Source: Flavobacteriaceae bacterium MAR_2010_188 (GTDB taxonomy: Bacteria; Bacteroidota; Bacteroidia; Flavobacteriales; Flavobacteriaceae). Taken from it: 64,000 bases of DNA. The stretch is taken from the NCBI GenBank assembly GCA_900104375.1, contig LT629302.1, forward strand, positions 1,952,001-2,016,000, given 5' to 3'. Below the pieces are notes generated by a model. That model did no database searches. It saw nothing but the letters and a program-made list of their open reading frames with translations, and was not told where the DNA came from. Shown here piece after piece: positions 63,289 through 64,000 of the stretch. The number at the start of each line of letters is the position of its first letter. The stretch's first letter is position 1. The position numbers and the translations under genes are program-made.

Positions 63289-64000
63289 ATATCAAAATCT
63301 TCGTGATTGTGGGGTAAAAATAATCGCAACTATAAAAGGAGTAACGGACGTAACGGGATCTGGCATTTTATATCTAAACCGTAACGATGTGGAGTATGAT
63401 TATGTAATAACAGCAAAACATATTTTACAAGAGAGCTCAAAGACTCAATACAAAGCAAGTGTAATCAGTAAAATTGAAATTCAGCACCCAATAGAAAAGC
63501 GCTTTGAACTCTTAGCAGAAATAAAAAAAAATCAGATAAGTCAAAGAGTAATAGCTTTTGATGAAGATTTTGCAATAATTAAAATTGAAAAGAATCAAAA
63601 GCATCAATTCCCGCCAATTCTCGTATCAGATGAGCCTGATATAGAAGATGAAGATTTTTACGTTTGGGGGACCTACGCCGCTAATTATGAGCAAATACAT
63701 AAAGTTGATTTCAAGAAAAACGATGAAATATCGAGGCGCTATCAGACAAAAGTATATTTCGAGCCTTACCTGATGAAAGGAATTTCAGGCGCAGCATTAT
63801 TTAGCGCTAATAAACCATGCATATATGGCATAATTCGAGGTTTCGAGAGTGAGAAAATGACAAATCAGACATTGGATCTTGTTGAGATTTCATTTACTTC
63901 AATTAATAAAAAACTTCAATCACTTAATCTGGTTCCTATGGATACTGAGGAATCAAAATCAAAAAAAATACTTTCTAAAAGAGTAATAGATTTATATCAG
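63269..64000 (+). CDS. Trypsin-like serine peptidase, runs off the window (N-terminal part)
   Basis: ATG at 63269 overlaps the MBL gene by 20 nt. The frame is open for 244 codons to the last base. The catalytic triad of a chymotrypsin fold is visible: His51 in ITAKHIL, Asp98 or Asp100 in DEDFAIIKIE, and Ser173 in KGISGAALF (the usual GNSGG site with changed flanks). Strand pattern GSGILYLNRNDVEYDYVITA fits the N-terminal barrel. No signal peptide is present, so it is cytoplasmic, as in conflict-system peptidases that cleave an effector partner. Residues beyond 230 start a linker, so a further domain or separate effector gene should follow outside the window. Confidence 0.85.
   Translation, partial: MESKSIKYQNLRDCGVKIIATIKGVTDVTGSGILYLNRNDVEYDYVITAKHILQESSKTQYKASVISKIEIQHPIEKRFELLAEIKKNQISQRVIAFDEDFAIIKIEKNQKHQFPPILVSDEPDIEDEDFYVWGTYAANYEQIHKVDFKKNDEISRRYQTKVYFEPYLMKGISGAALFSANKPCIYGIIRGFESEKMTNQTLDLVEISFTSINKKLQSLNLVPMDTEESKSKKILSKRVIDLYQ

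Noticed and set aside
1-64000. tRNA, rRNA, riboswitches and transposase genes
   Set aside because: No cloverleaf, rRNA-like stretch, known aptamer core or transposase motif was recognised by eye; a covariance-model search would be needed to exclude small RNAs.

Overview
The window looks like a chromosomal segment of a flavobacterium (Bacteroidota, probably Flavobacteriaceae). The DNA is AT-rich and several promoters carry the Bacteroidota -7 box TAnnTTTG. Outer-membrane proteins start with carboxypeptidase-regulatory-like domains, and lipoproteins have the MKKxxxLLxxxxxxxSC form. Many intergenic repeats are of types I associate with this family. There is no rRNA, tRNA or CRISPR array, and no transposase, integrase or phage gene that I can recognise.

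Layout. 0-9.5 kb is housekeeping: the end of a MerR regulator, a LemA-TPM-TPM membrane operon, a spacer of heptanucleotide arrays, an outer-membrane beta-barrel protein, and the GTPases Der and Era with a SIMPL and a YihY protein. 9.5-14.6 kb is a sulfur module: a Crp/Fnr regulator, a TauE/SafE exporter, a persulfide dioxygenase-rhodanese protein (frameshifted here), a fatty-acid-hydroxylase-like protein and two YeeE/YedE thiosulfate-type channel proteins. Three copies of an operator GTAACnnnnGTTAC lie exactly 36 nt upstream of the -7 position of the three sulfur promoters. The third copy is a perfect palindrome and can also serve the divergent hydroxylase gene. This is a readable local regulon. 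14.7-25.5 kb holds an AraC regulator, a 39-aa lysine-rich peptide, a VOC protein, an exported oxidoreductase, a large Asp-box beta-propeller protein, an unusual HTH-membrane-beta-lactamase fusion, a lipoprotein and a carboxypeptidase-regulatory-like protein.

26.6-36.8 kb is a scarred accessory segment. It is bounded by a 46-bp direct repeat whose left copy abuts a truncated CaCA antiporter pseudogene. Inside are a second direct-repeat pair, broken DinB, ABC-permease and TonB genes, an intradiol dioxygenase-like lipoprotein, an APC permease with universal-stress domains, and a second intact CaCA antiporter next to a small-multidrug-export protein. 36.9-49.5 kb returns to ordinary genes: dienelactone hydrolase, PhyH oxygenase with a divergent AraC regulator, S41 peptidase, two GNATs, a PH-domain protein, an AsmA-like giant and a Kef-type antiporter.

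49.5-62 kb is unusual. Every gene is on the plus strand, and single genes or pairs (DUF4386, amidohydrolase, serine hydrolase, DUF6660-TonB receptor, response regulator-kinase, P1 peptidase-DUF711) are separated by structured, hairpin-forming repeats from at least three families. One family shows compensatory base changes in a stem. It reads like a cassette array without a visible integrase. At the right edge a metallo-beta-lactamase protein overlaps a trypsin-like peptidase gene that runs off the window. This pair resembles the front end of a multi-gene biological-conflict (defence) system, and its remaining partner or partners would lie beyond 64000.
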